Of a DNA stretch of 64,000 nucleotides, positions 16,034 through 26,645 are shown one piece after another (position 1 is the stretch's first letter; each line of letters starts with the position of its first letter). A program made the position numbers and the translations under genes. The notes beneath the pieces are model-generated. The model ran no database searches and had not been told where the DNA came from. It was given only the letters and a program-made list of their open reading frames with translations. Source of the stretch: Spirochaetaceae bacterium (lineage in GTDB: Bacteria > Spirochaetota > Spirochaetia > DSM-27196 > Alkalispirochaetaceae); the NCBI GenBank assembly GCA_007695175.1, contig REEH01000114.1, positions 1 to 64,000 of the forward strand. The letters are read 5' to 3'.

Positions 16034-17216
16034 GATAATGAATGCTACCACGGTTTTTCTCATCCTGATTGTCCTGGCGATTGCCGTCACCGGGGGGATT
16101 CTCTACGCGCAGCTGCGTACCGACAGCGTGAGCGCAATTCTCGCTGAGGAGCAGGCGATGCGTGCTCTCCTGGTCGCGCACGATGAGGACGGACCCTTCC
16201 TCTCGGTCCTGCTTTTCTTTGACAATCGCACCGGACGGGCGGCGGTGCTCGATATCCCCGCTTCCGTCGGCGCGGTCCTGCGCCCCCTCGGCAGGGTCGA
16301 TGGTATCGGTGCGATATTTGATGCCCGGGATCCGGGGGAATACCGCCGGCAGGTGGAGAGTCTCACGGGAGTCTCGATTCCCCTCGTTTTTCTTCTGGAT
16401 ACCTCCCAGCTGGTGGACTTCATCGATCTTCTCGGAGGGATGGATCTGTTCATAATCAGTGACTATCGCGATCCCGACGGGGCGGACCCGATGCTGCTCC
16501 CCTCGGGCAGCACACGGCTGGACGGGGAGAAGTCCGTCCAGTACCTGAAGGAACAGCTGCGGAGTGATGTGGACGCTGAACAGGCGGGGCGCCGCCAGAC
16601 TTTTGTTCAGGCTTTGCTCAGGGAAATCAAGGCAAACGCGGCGTTTCTCGGACACCGGGACGTGGCTCCGGTTCGGGATCGTCTGATCAGTACCGAGACG
16701 GAGTCGCGCGGTGTCACCGCTTTCTTCACGGCCCTGGGGAGGATCGACCCGGATCGCCTGGTGAGGCGGAGGATACAGGGTACGGTCCGACGGGTCGAGG
16801 TAGCAGGTGTTCCGCGGGATCTTCTCTTTCCCCACTTCGAGGGGCAGTGGCTTAAACAGTCGGTACAGCAGATACAGCAGACTCTGGCCGACCGGAGTGA
16901 GGACGAGGGGCTGGAAATGCTCGTTTCCCTGGAGATTCTCAACGGCACCTCCCGAACGGGTCTCGCCCGTCGGACCTCGGAGCTGTTCGAGAACTTCGGG
17001 TTTCAGGTACTCAATGTGGGCAACGCCGAGTCATCGAGTGTCGACCATACCCTTATCATCGACCGGCGGGGAATCGGAGACCTGGCGGAACGGGTTGCCG
17101 CGGTTATTGACGGGCGACGGGTGCTGACGGAGATCAGGCCTGACAGCGACGTGGACATTACGATAATACTGGGGGGAGATTTTGATGGAACCAGAGTCCG
17201 CACCGAGAGACAATAG
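16023..17216 (+). CDS. LCP (LytR-CpsA-Psr)-like membrane protein with LytR_C domain, catalytic residues apparently lost
   Basis: An N-terminal membrane anchor (residues 5-28, NATTVFLILIVLAIAVTGG) is followed by an extracytoplasmic LCP-like domain. A C-terminal LytR_C domain follows (LEILNGTSRTGLARRTSELFENFGFQV, about residues 305-390). Active LCP enzymes carry SIPRD and an RxR pair. Here the first is DIPASV and the second region reads QYLKEQLRSD, so key arginines seem absent. It may be a non-catalytic scaffold. It lies between yqeK and rsfS, where spirochaetes keep a similar gene. ATG 16023 follows GGGAGAGGG. The 3' end overlaps rsfS by 32 bp. Confidence 0.83.
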   Translation: MLRKIMNATTVFLILIVLAIAVTGGILYAQLRTDSVSAILAEEQAMRALLVAHDEDGPFLSVLLFFDNRTGRAAVLDIPASVGAVLRPLGRVDGIGAIFDARDPGEYRRQVESLTGVSIPLVFLLDTSQLVDFIDLLGGMDLFIISDYRDPDGADPMLLPSGSTRLDGEKSVQYLKEQLRSDVDAEQAGRRQTFVQALLREIKANAAFLGHRDVAPVRDRLISTETESRGVTAFFTALGRIDPDRLVRRRIQGTVRRVEVAGVPRDLLFPHFEGQWLKQSVQQIQQTLADRSEDEGLEMLVSLEILNGTSRTGLARRTSELFENFGFQVLNVGNAESSSVDHTLIIDRRGIGDLAERVAAVIDGRRVLTEIRPDSDVDITIILGGDFDGTRVRTERQ

Positions 17217-17565
17217 GAACGATCTGGCTCGTGCGCTGGCCCGTTTTCTCGATGAATCCGGAGCTCAGCACGTGCTGGCCCTGGACATTTCCGCACAATC
17301 CTCCTTTGCCGACTGCTTCGTCATCGCGGGCGCTTCAAGCCAGGCGCAGCTCGGGGGATTTCACCGCAGAGCGGAGGAGTTCTTGCGCGAACGCGGAGTC
17401 TTCCCACGGAACCATCGCAAGCGCGGTGATGAGAGTGGCTGGCTGCTCCTTGATTGTGATTCTCTGGTTGTGCACCTGATGTTGAAAGATATTAGAGAAT
17501 TTTATGATCTTGAGAGACTCTGGTTCGACGCCGAGCTCCTCTGGCAGGCAGAAAACGCACCCTGA
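17185..17565 (+). CDS. rsfS: Ribosomal silencing factor RsfS
   Basis: A RsfS/Iojap protein of about 126 residues. It has SFADCFVIAGASSQAQL (family S-x-x-D-x-F-V-I-A-T-G position), GWLLLDCDSLVVHLM and the C-terminal YDLERLWFDAELL. It binds L14 and blocks subunit joining under starvation. ATG 17185 is 6 nt after GGGGGGAG; a TTG one codon upstream is a less likely start. It ends the obg-nadD-yqeK-LCP-rsfS run; a new promoter for spoVG follows 12 nt after the stop. Confidence 0.95.
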   Translation: MEPESAPRDNRNDLARALARFLDESGAQHVLALDISAQSSFADCFVIAGASSQAQLGGFHRRAEEFLRERGVFPRNHRKRGDESGWLLLDCDSLVVHLMLKDIREFYDLERLWFDAELLWQAENAP

Positions 17566-17577
17566 AGCTCTAATTGT

Positions 17578-17605
17578 TTGACACGCCACCGTGGGCCTGT
17601 ATACT
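17578..17605 (+). promoter_or_regulatory. Strong sigma-70-type promoter of spoVG
   Basis: TTGACA (17578-17583), 16-nt spacer, TATACT (17600-17605). A perfect -35 with a 5/6 -10 in front of spoVG, about 38 nt before its ATG. It allows spoVG, and possibly the genes after it, to be expressed apart from the upstream operon. Confidence 0.82.
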
Positions 17606-17642
17606 TGTACTCAGCAACCGGGTTGGACAGGAGAGCCGGACA

Positions 17643-17951
17643 ATGGAGATAACCGATATCCGTGTGCGTCGCGTAGGCGGAGATGGCAAGCTGAAGGCGT
17701 ACGTAACCGTAACGTTTGACGGATGCTTCGTGGTGCACAACATCAAGGTGATACACGGCCGGAGTGGTGTCTTTATTGCCATGCCCAGTCGGCGGACAAA
17801 GACGGGGGAGTACAAGGACGTCGCTCACCCCATAAACTCCGATTTCCGCACGAATCTTCAGGAAACCATTCTGCGCGCCTATGAGGACAGCCGGGACGAT
17901 CCCGCCTCGCTCGACGAGGATGGGGACGAGCAGGTGCCTCCCGACGCTTGA
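17643..17951 (+). CDS. spoVG: SpoVG-family nucleic-acid-binding regulator
   Basis: A 102-residue Spo[39 protein letters not shown], then [26 protein letters not shown], which are the family signatures. Spirochaetes do not sporulate, and the Borrelia homologue is a DNA/RNA-binding regulator, so the sporulation name is historical. ATG 17643 follows AGGAGA. The acidic C-terminal tail ([12 protein letters not shown]) varies between species. It has its own strong promoter. As in Borrelia (from memory), rplY follows, but here a tRNA-Gln gene lies between. Confidence 0.96.
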   Translation: MEITDIRVRRVGGDGKLKAYVTVTFDGCFVVHNIKVIHGRSGVFIAMPSRRTKTGEYKDVAHPINSDFRTNLQETILRAYEDSRDDPASLDEDGDEQVPPDA

Positions 17952-17954
17952 TGG

Positions 17955-17997
17955 TCCCGCCCGCCGCCGCCCGCCGCCGGTCGCCCGCCGCTCGCGC
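17955..17997. other. C-rich low-complexity stretch between spoVG and tRNA-Gln
   Basis: The stretch consists of CCCGCC and CCGCCG units. The minus strand carries four GGG tracts, so a G-quadruplex is possible. No coding potential or terminator is evident in it. Confidence 0.5.
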
Positions 17998-18014
17998 GCC
18001 TCGTTCTCTCTCCC

Positions 18015-18044
18015 TTGACGACGCATCGCCACTTGAAGTATCGT
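18015..18044 (+). promoter_or_regulatory. Candidate promoter of tRNA-Gln/rplY
   Basis: TTGACG (18015-18020), 18-nt spacer, TATCGT (18039-18044), about 20 nt before the tRNA 5' end. The -10 is weak. Confidence 0.45.
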
Positions 18045-18063
18045 TTCGCCTCGATTGACACGG

Positions 18064-18135
18064 TGGGGCGTAGCCAAGTGGTAAGGCACCGGGTTTTGAT
18101 CCCGGCATGCGCAGGTTCGAATCCTGCCGCCCCAG
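18064..18135 (+). tRNA. tRNA-Gln (anticodon TTG)
   Basis: A 72-nt cloverleaf. Acceptor TGGGGCG pairs with CGCCCCA. The D arm is GCC...GGC, the anticodon stem CCGGG/CCCGG has loop TTTTGAT (anticodon TTG), and the T arm GCAGG/CCTGC has loop TTCGAAT. The discriminator is G and CCA is not encoded. It lies between spoVG and rplY and is probably cut from the rplY transcript. Confidence 0.97.
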
Positions 18136-18166
18136 CAATCCGTGATCGTTTCAAGGAGATTTCATT

Positions 18167-18802
18167 ATGGCACAGACAGTTGTATTGCAGGGTAAGCCGA
18201 GAGCGGGAGCGGGAACCGGTGAAGCCCGTCGATTGCGTCGGGAGGGTATGATTCCCGCCGTTGTGTACGGACACGCGGAACCGCTTCACTGCTCCATCAG
18301 TGACAGGGATTTCTTCCATACCTTTCACACCGTCTCGGAAAGCACGATCGTCACTCTCACGGTCGGTAAGGAAAAACGGGAAGTTCTCATCAAGGATTAC
18401 GACGAGGACATCACCACCGGTAAGGTCCTTCACATCGATTTTTACGAGATCGAGAAGGGTAAGAAGCTCCGTACCAATATCGCTATCGAACTCACCGGTT
18501 CGCCCCGGGGCGTGCGTGAGGGAGGTATTCTCGATCACAACCTGTACCAGATCGAGATTGAGTGTCTTCCCAAGGATATCCCGGAGCACCTCATCGTTGA
18601 CATCAGCGGTCTTGGACTTGAAGAAGTCCTGCATGTGCGGGACCTGGTCATTCCGGAAGGGGTACGGGTCCTCACAAACCCGGATCAGACGATTGCATCG
18701 ATCGTTCTGCCTCGCGTAGTCGTCGAGGAGGAGACCGAGGCCGAGGAGGTCGAGGTCGAAGGAGCCGCCGCCAGGGAGGAATCCGCCAAGGAGGAAGAAT
18801 AG
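18167..18802 (+). CDS. rplY: 50S ribosomal protein L25/TL5/CTC family
   Basis: A 211-residue long form (CTC type). The N-terminal 5S-rRNA-binding domain contains GEARRLRREGMIPAVVYG and the second beta-rich domain contains IECLPKDIPEHLIVDISGL. It ends in a strongly acidic tail (EEETEAEEVEVEG...KEEE). Located in the cytoplasm on the central protuberance of the 50S subunit. AAGGAG precedes ATG 18167. The pth start lies 4 nt after the stop, so the two are coupled. Confidence 0.96.
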   Translation: MAQTVVLQGKPRAGAGTGEARRLRREGMIPAVVYGHAEPLHCSISDRDFFHTFHTVSESTIVTLTVGKEKREVLIKDYDEDITTGKVLHIDFYEIEKGKKLRTNIAIELTGSPRGVREGGILDHNLYQIEIECLPKDIPEHLIVDISGLGLEEVLHVRDLVIPEGVRVLTNPDQTIASIVLPRVVVEEETEAEEVEVEGAAAREESAKEEE

Positions 18803-18806
18803 CTTC

Positions 18807-19436
18807 TTGGAGGCTTCTCCTTTTTTCCTGGTCGGCCTGGGCAATCCGGGACCGGAATACGCGGGAACGCGTCACAACGTGGGATTTGATCTTCTCGACC
18901 GGCTCGTCCGGTCGCTTGGAGTCCCGTGGACGAAACCGTGGTTCCGGCCCCTCTTCTTGGCGCGATCGATGGCGCGATCGCCCGCTATTATCTGCGTGAA
19001 ACCGCAAACCTACATGAATAGAAGCGGCACCGTTCTCCCCTGGCTTCAATCCCGCTACGGCCTTGATGTTTCGCGGTTGTGCGTGATTACGGACAATATG
19101 GATCTTCCCCCGGGAGAGATACGGATGAAGCGACGGGGGGGGCATGCCGGACATAATGGCCTCAAATCGGTGGGCGCCGGCCTGCGGACCGAGGAGTTCG
19201 CGAGGCTCTATGTCGGAATCGGACGGCCACCCCGGGAGAGCAACACCGTGGACCACGTGCTGGGGAGCTTCAGCCCCGATGATCGCCGGTCCGTTGATGC
19301 CGCGTTCGAGCGGGTAGTTCCGCTCCTGGAGCGTGCTTCCGGGACTACTCTGGATCAACTCATTACTCTGGTTAATGAGCGACGGCGGGCGTCGGCCCAG
19401 CTCCCCTCAGGCCAGCTCCCCTCAGGGGAAGCGTGA
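18807..19436 (+). CDS. pth: Peptidyl-tRNA hydrolase
   Basis: A 209-residue bacterial Pth. It shows FLVGLGNPGPEYAGTRHNVGFDLLD (catalytic His in TRHNVG), KPQTYMNRSG, and DNMDLPPGEIRMKRRGGHAGHNGLKS with the catalytic Asp and the GGHNGLRS-type signature. It recycles peptidyl-tRNA that drops off ribosomes. The frame starts at TTG 18807, since no ATG or GTG lies before the conserved LVGLGNPG; GGAGG lies 12 nt upstream inside rplY. The 3' end carries a 15-bp tandem repeat coding QLPSGQLPSG, absent from typical Pth tails. The stop overlaps the tilS start (GTGA). Confidence 0.95.
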   Translation: MEASPFFLVGLGNPGPEYAGTRHNVGFDLLDRLVRSLGVPWTKPWFRPLFLARSMARSPAIICVKPQTYMNRSGTVLPWLQSRYGLDVSRLCVITDNMDLPPGEIRMKRRGGHAGHNGLKSVGAGLRTEEFARLYVGIGRPPRESNTVDHVLGSFSPDDRRSVDAAFERVVPLLERASGTTLDQLITLVNERRRASAQLPSGQLPSGEA

Positions 19437-20852
19437 GGCTGGTGAGAGGCCGGCAAATGGCGCGGGAACACGATGCGTTGCCGGATTTTCTCCAGGCTGA
19501 ACTGGTCCGACTGAAGGTACCGCGGAGCGATACCCTGCTTGTGGCGTGTTCCGGCGGCGTCGACAGCACGGCGCTCGCCCATGCCGTGAGCAGATGTACC
19601 GGACAGTCGCTGGTGCTGGCTCATATAGATCATGGTATCCGGGAGGCCCCGTCCCGCCGAGAGGAAACCTCAACGGTGGATCGTCTCGCCCTCCTTCTGC
19701 AGGTACCTTTGAAACGGCGCTCCGTTCCTCCGGACAGGATACGCCGCATTGCCGGGGAGGAGAGCCGAAGCCTTGAGGAGGTTGCCCGGGAGATACGGTA
19801 CCGGCTCCTCTGCGATATCGCTCTCGAGATGGGCCAGGGGGTAACGATCCTCACGGCCCACCACGGCGAGGATCAGCTGGAAACGATTCTCATGAGACTT
19901 TTCGGCGGCCGCTCGATACTCGATTCCATTGCGATCGGGGAAGAGCGTTTCCTCGCAGGGGGAGCGGTCAGGGTGGTGCGCCCTCTTCTGGACGTCTCCC
20001 GGGAGCTTCTGGCCGGCTACGTGGTTGCCCGGGATCTTCCCTTCCTGGAGGATCCTTCCAACAGGGATACCCGGTTTCTCCGCAACCGCATCAGAAACAG
20101 CATTGTACCGGCAATAAAGGATACCTTTCCGGCACCGGCACTTTCCCGTGCGGCAGCGCGATTTTCCCGTGACCTCTCCGCGCTGCGCCGCGGTCTGGAC
20201 GAACTGATCCCGGCGGAGGCACGAGGAGAATACGGGGAAGACCGATGGCGGGTGAAAACGGAAACGTTTCTGGGACTGCCCGACGCGGCGAGAGAGATCG
20301 TACTGCGGAATGCGTTGTACCACTATGCGGGGACGAAGCGCCTCTCCTTCGCGCCCTTTCGTGAGGCGGCGGACCGGCAGCGATCCACGAGCGCCTCGGG
20401 GATCCGCTTTCTCTGGGGCGGACAATACGTGGAGGTAGCCCGTGATATTGTCCGTTCCGGCTCAAGGGGTTATCTTTGGGTTCTGGATGGCGCGGCGGAT
20501 CTCATCATAAGCGGAGACGAGGGGAGCGTAACCGTCGTGGACGGGATCGATTGCGGTCCCGACCGGTGGTTTATCGGTCCCGTGAGGGCGCCTGTCCTGG
20601 TCCGGCCGCTTCGGAATGGTGAGAGGGTCTTTCAGCGGGGGGCCATGCGGGATGTGCGTACCCTTCTGGAGAAGCACGGACTCCCGAGGGAGGAGCGCGA
20701 TAATGCGCCGATCCTGGAGGATCGAGGCGGATTTGTGACGTTTCTGCATCGTATGGGTCCTCTTTGTACCCGCGATGGGATAGAGTGTACACAGGTCATC
20801 AATACGCGACAAAGGGGATTTGTTTCCCTCCATGTCAAGCACGAGGATAGGA

Positions 20853-20869
<17 letters not shown>
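19433..20869 (+). CDS. tilS: tRNA(Ile)-lysidine synthetase
   Basis: A 478-residue N-type PP-loop ATPase with LLVACSGGVDSTALAHA (SGGxDS motif), LAHIDHGIR and TAHHGEDQLETILMRLFGG, the TilS signatures. It modifies C34 of the AUA-decoding tRNA-Ile to lysidine, an essential step. The C-terminal part (FLWGGQYVEVARD onward, VRPLRNGERV) matches the TilS C-domain. GTG 19433 overlaps the pth stop; ATG 19457 is an alternative after GAGAGG. The 3' end overlaps ftsH by 17 bp. AUA reading by this enzyme is relevant to the cimA leader, which contains one ATA codon. Confidence 0.95.
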
Positions 20870-22853
<1,984 letters not shown>

Positions 22854-24398
22854 CGGATCGTTCCTCAATCCGGCGGCGCTGATAGCGGTTATTCTGATAG
22901 TGCTCGGGACGATCCCTCTTTCGGCTCAGGAGGATACCCGTGATTACGTCCCGGAAGGTGCGTCCTTTGACGGCATTCTTGCGGCGGATCTGGTCGGGGA
23001 GGCGCGGCGTCTCATCGAGCGGGAGGATCTCCAGGGTGCGCGCTTTCTCCTGGAGAGGGCTCATGCGATCGATCCCGACTCCGGTGATGCCCTGTATCTT
23101 CTGACCACGCTTGAGCCGCATCAACGCGACACCGTCCAGTGGCGGGAGCAGCTTCTTCGCCGCGCGGGAGAGCTCTCCCTGGAATCCGTCGCCGTGGAGG
23201 ACCTCCTGGCGGATCTCGCACGTCTGCTGGTCGACACCGGTCGCGCCGCGGAAGCGGTTGATCTGCTCGACGGGCATATCCGGGAACGGGACGGTATCGG
23301 TGCCGTTCACGGAGCGATGGCCGCCGTTCTTTCCGGTGACACCGGCGAACCCCGTCCGGCGACGCTGCAAACGCTTCCTTCCCTGGAAATCCTTTTTCTT
23401 GAAGCGCTCCTGCGGGACAATCCCGGATGGTTCTCCGCCGCCGTGCTCGCTCGCATGCGTTCGCGCTACCCCGAGGATACGCGCCTGGCGCTCCTGGACT
23501 GGCGCAGGTACGATGTTCTGGTACCCTCCTTTCCTGAGTGGCTGGGACCGGCGCTCAGCGAGTCCGCTCCGGACAATCGGGATGCGCTGCGGGATATCCT
23601 GCTTCACTACCTTGCGTTGCTCCCGGCGGACGTGGAAGAACCACGAAGGGGCCTTGCCCGTCGGTACTACGAGGACCTGGATGGACGCGATCCCCTGCCG
23701 GCCCTGATGGTGCTGCTGCTCCCCGGTGCCGACACCTTACCGGCCTACCTGGAAGACTACTCCTTCCCCGGAGAATCAAAGCGGCTCTGGGAATTCCTTG
23801 CGACGCACCGTGATCCCCGGGATTGGCCCCGGTCGCTTCCCGCGCCCCTGCGGCTTCTTCTGGAGGATATCCTGGATCGGCCGGCGGTGGAGATCATCCG
23901 GCGTGATGCCGCAACCTTCGCCGCCGAGAGCTACCATCTGGAGCATGGGCAACTTCTGCGCTGGACCCGGGATACCGACGGCAATGGGATGGCGGATGTG
24001 GTTCTGGAGATACATTCCTCCGAGGCGGCCAGCCTTTACGAGCGGTACAATGACCGGGTAACGAGGATTGACTACTCCCCCTTTCCAATGGTTTCGCGGG
24101 TATGGTCCATCCCGCTCGAGGGGGATGGTATCCGCCGATGGACGGTACTGGAGCGGGAGCGAATCGTGCGCGATGGCGGCCGCCGGTGGAATCCCGTCAC
24201 GCCGGTGCCCTTTGATCCGGGCCTGCACGGACCTCATGCCGGCCGATCGGGAGCACAGGCGCTGGTGGAGCGGCTCTCCCTGGCCCGTTCGATACACAGC
24301 CGGTTTGACCGTCAGCTCGCATCGGATGACGCAATAATGCTTTCTCCCTTGGACGAAGAAGAAACGACGAGATACCTTAGAAGTGTGGGTATGATGCG

Positions 24399-26225
24399 AT
24401 GAAAGAGTCCGGATCGGTTTTACTGCGGTCATGCAGCCTTCTAACGGTGTTACTCCTCCTGGCGGGATGTATCTCCTTCGGCAAGGATCCAACGGGACCA
24501 CCCCTGGACCGACGGGATCTCCTTGTGGAGCACGTGGAAGAGCATCTGGAGCGGGGGAATCACGGTGTCGCGATTGACCGGATCAGTTACGGCCTTGACA
24601 GGGGCCTTGTAACGGGAGCCTGGGTGGCGGAGATGCTGGACCGCATCGCCGAAGAGATACGCCGCGATTACCGGGAGGCACTGGACCGGGGCGAGTACGA
24701 CAGGGCCCTGCAGAGCGGCTGGAATCTCAAGCGTCTCTCCCAGGATTCGCTCGGGGTAGGTCTCGTGGTTGACACGGCGGACATAATTTCGCGGGATGAG
24801 ATGCTGCTGCGGTGGGCCCATCAGGATCTTGACAGAAACGAGCCGGTCCTGGCGCTGTACCGATTGCTGCGCCGTTCCTCCCTGGGGGATCTGGATCGGG
24901 AGACGGCCTTCACGTTTTTTGAGATAGCCCGGTCTCTGAACAATGACGAGGTGGCGACACGCCTCTCCCGGGCAATCGTTCGCATCGATGAGGGAGAGGA
25001 AGGCCCCGAACTGATTATACCGATCGAGAGAGCGCCTTCGGAGATGCTCTCCGGAACCGTTACGGTGTGGGTCAACCGGGGATTCCGCATCGTTGATGGT
25101 GTAGGAGTGCCGGACCGGGTAGTGGGCAGCGGCTTCTTCGTGGATCCCCGGGGATACCTGCTTACGAACTACCACGTGATATCAAGCGAGGTTGATCCCA
25201 CCTATAACGGGTATTCGCGCCTTCACGTAAAGCTTCCGGGGCGACCCAACGAACGAATCCCCGCTCGGGTAATCGGGTACGACCGGGTATTCGATCTGGC
25301 ACTGGTCAAGGTGGAGGTGGATGCTCCCTACGTCTTTTCTCTGAGCGATACCCGCCGCCTTGCACCGGGCGAGAGGGTTCTTGCTCTGGGATCGCCTGGT
25401 GGCCTGGACAGCACCATAACCGCGGGAATCGTTTCCGCATCAGGACGGCGCTTTCTGCAGATGGGTGAGGCGGTGCAGATCGACGCGCCGGTAAATCCCG
25501 GGAACAGCGGTGGCCCCCTCGTGCTCTCCGATGGACAGGTAGCGGGAATCGTTTTTGCCGGCATACCTCAGTTCGAGGGTGTCAACTTTGTCATACCCTC
25601 CTACTGGGTTCGTCACTTTTTCCCCCGCCTCTTCTTCGGCGGCGAGGTGGTACACCCCTGGATCGGTACGGCAATGCATGCCGGCCGTGAGGGACTGAGC
25701 GTTGTTTACGTTCATCCTGATTCACCGGCGTACCGGGCAGGCGTCCAGAAAGGTCATATTCTCAGGACCATAAACGGCACGGCCGTCAGCGATCTTGCGG
25801 GAGCCCAGGATCTCATCATGGAGCGACGGCCGGGAGATCTCCTGGTGACGGAGTGGTCTACCGATTCCCCCGGCGAGACAGTCTCACGCATCGTGGCTGT
25901 AGCGGAGCGCCCCTTCAGCCCCGTGGAGGACGCCCTCAAGAGCCAGTCCATAGAATCTCTTTTCCCCGTGCTCTTCGGTATGGACGTGGATGCGGTCGTG
26001 GGGCCACCCTGGGCGCCGGACTTCGTGATCACCGCGGTGCATCCCGGTTCCATAGCGGATGAATCGAATCTTTCCCCCAACGATCCCTTCTCCCTGCGCA
26101 ATTGGAGGATTGACCGGGATCTGCGGGCCGCTTTCATACAGATAATTATCCGGAGAAGAAAGGCAGGTTTTCTTGAAAGCGGTGTGCAGCTCGGAGCATT
26201 CCTGGAGATCGATTCGTTTTTGTAG
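24399..26225 (+). CDS. Lipoprotein serine protease of the HtrA/DegP type with PDZ domain
   Basis: The signal peptide ends in the lipobox LLAGC (Cys about residue 24), so the protein is lipidated. About 200 helical residues of unknown kind precede a trypsin-like domain: GSGFFVDPRGYLLTNYHVIS (His near 258), VFDLALVKVE (Asp near 299) and NPGNSGGPLV (Ser near 369). The catalytic triad looks complete. A PDZ domain follows (VVYVHPDSPAYRAGVQKGHILRTING), then a further domain of about 100 residues. It probably degrades or senses damaged envelope proteins. It is coupled to the upstream exported protein (ATGA overlap) and follows ftsH, giving an inner-membrane plus envelope protease cluster. Its N-terminal helical region is not usual for DegP. 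Confidence 0.9.
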   Translation: MKESGSVLLRSCSLLTVLLLLAGCISFGKDPTGPPLDRRDLLVEHVEEHLERGNHGVAIDRISYGLDRGLVTGAWVAEMLDRIAEEIRRDYREALDRGEYDRALQSGWNLKRLSQDSLGVGLVVDTADIISRDEMLLRWAHQDLDRNEPVLALYRLLRRSSLGDLDRETAFTFFEIARSLNNDEVATRLSRAIVRIDEGEEGPELIIPIERAPSEMLSGTVTVWVNRGFRIVDGVGVPDRVVGSGFFVDPRGYLLTNYHVISSEVDPTYNGYSRLHVKLPGRPNERIPARVIGYDRVFDLALVKVEVDAPYVFSLSDTRRLAPGERVLALGSPGGLDSTITAGIVSASGRRFLQMGEAVQIDAPVNPGNSGGPLVLSDGQVAGIVFAGIPQFEGVNFVIPSYWVRHFFPRLFFGGEVVHPWIGTAMHAGREGLSVVYVHPDSPAYRAGVQKGHILRTINGTAVSDLAGAQDLIMERRPGDLLVTEWSTDSPGETVSRIVAVAERPFSPVEDALKSQSIESLFPVLFGMDVDAVVGPPWAPDFVITAVHPGSIADESNLSPNDPFSLRNWRIDRDLRAAFIQIIIRRRKAGFLESGVQLGAFLEIDSFL

Positions 26226-26276
26226 ACGCGATCGCCACAATCCGGCTTATATAGTTTTATTTGTCTTGTATTGTTT

Positions 26277-26282
26277 TATAAT
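26277..26282 (+). promoter_or_regulatory. Perfect -10 (TATAAT) of the STAS-cheA operon
   Basis: TATAAT (26277-26282) sits in an unusually AT-rich 40-bp stretch between the HtrA-like gene and the STAS gene, about 21 nt before the latter's ATG. No good -35 is seen at 16-18 nt, so an activator or the AT-rich upstream sequence may contribute. Confidence 0.6.
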
Positions 26283-26303
26283 GACTGCAACTGTGAGGGC
26301 AGC

Positions 26304-26645
26304 ATGAGTTCAAATGTGAAAGTAGTAAATCTGACAGGTTCTGTCACCGTCTCCTCGGTTGACGCCCTGGCGGGGCAGATCCGGGATAGTGTCGCGGAGA
26401 AGGAGATGGTTCTCCTCAGTTTGAGTCAGGCTACGGAAATCGATCTCGCCGGTGTACAGTTGCTGTATGCCGCTCGCCGGTATGCTGTGGGTCAGGGCAA
26501 GGCGCTGCATATCACGGGAGCGGTACCGATGCCGGTGGCGCAGAGATTATTACGATGCGGTTTTACGGAGGAGCTGATCCAGGACGGTCGCGCTCTGGAT
26601 GAGGGGTTGCACGGCTTTTCCGAGGGAACGGTCCCCGATGCTTGA
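26304..26645 (+). CDS. STAS-domain protein (anti-sigma-factor antagonist-like)
   Basis: A 113-residue single STAS domain: VKVVNLTGSVTVSSVDALAGQI, then LLSLSQATEIDLAGVQLLYAARRYA (the loop that in SpoIIAA carries the phosphorylated Ser; here the equivalent is EIDLAGVQ, with Asp rather than Ser at the key position). The C-terminal half has VAQRLLRCGFTEELI. A partner anti-sigma kinase is not encoded nearby. It is the first gene of the chemotaxis operon and overlaps cheA by 8 bp, so it may modulate CheA output or complex assembly rather than a sigma factor. GAGGG precedes ATG 26304. Confidence 0.85.
   Translation: MSSNVKVVNLTGSVTVSSVDALAGQIRDSVAEKEMVLLSLSQATEIDLAGVQLLYAARRYAVGQGKALHITGAVPMPVAQRLLRCGFTEELIQDGRALDEGLHGFSEGTVPDA

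Noticed and set aside
19399-19430. Tandem 15-bp repeat at the end of pth as a regulatory repeat
   Set aside because: It is in frame and codes for QLPSG twice in a variable C-terminal tail, so simple duplication explains it.
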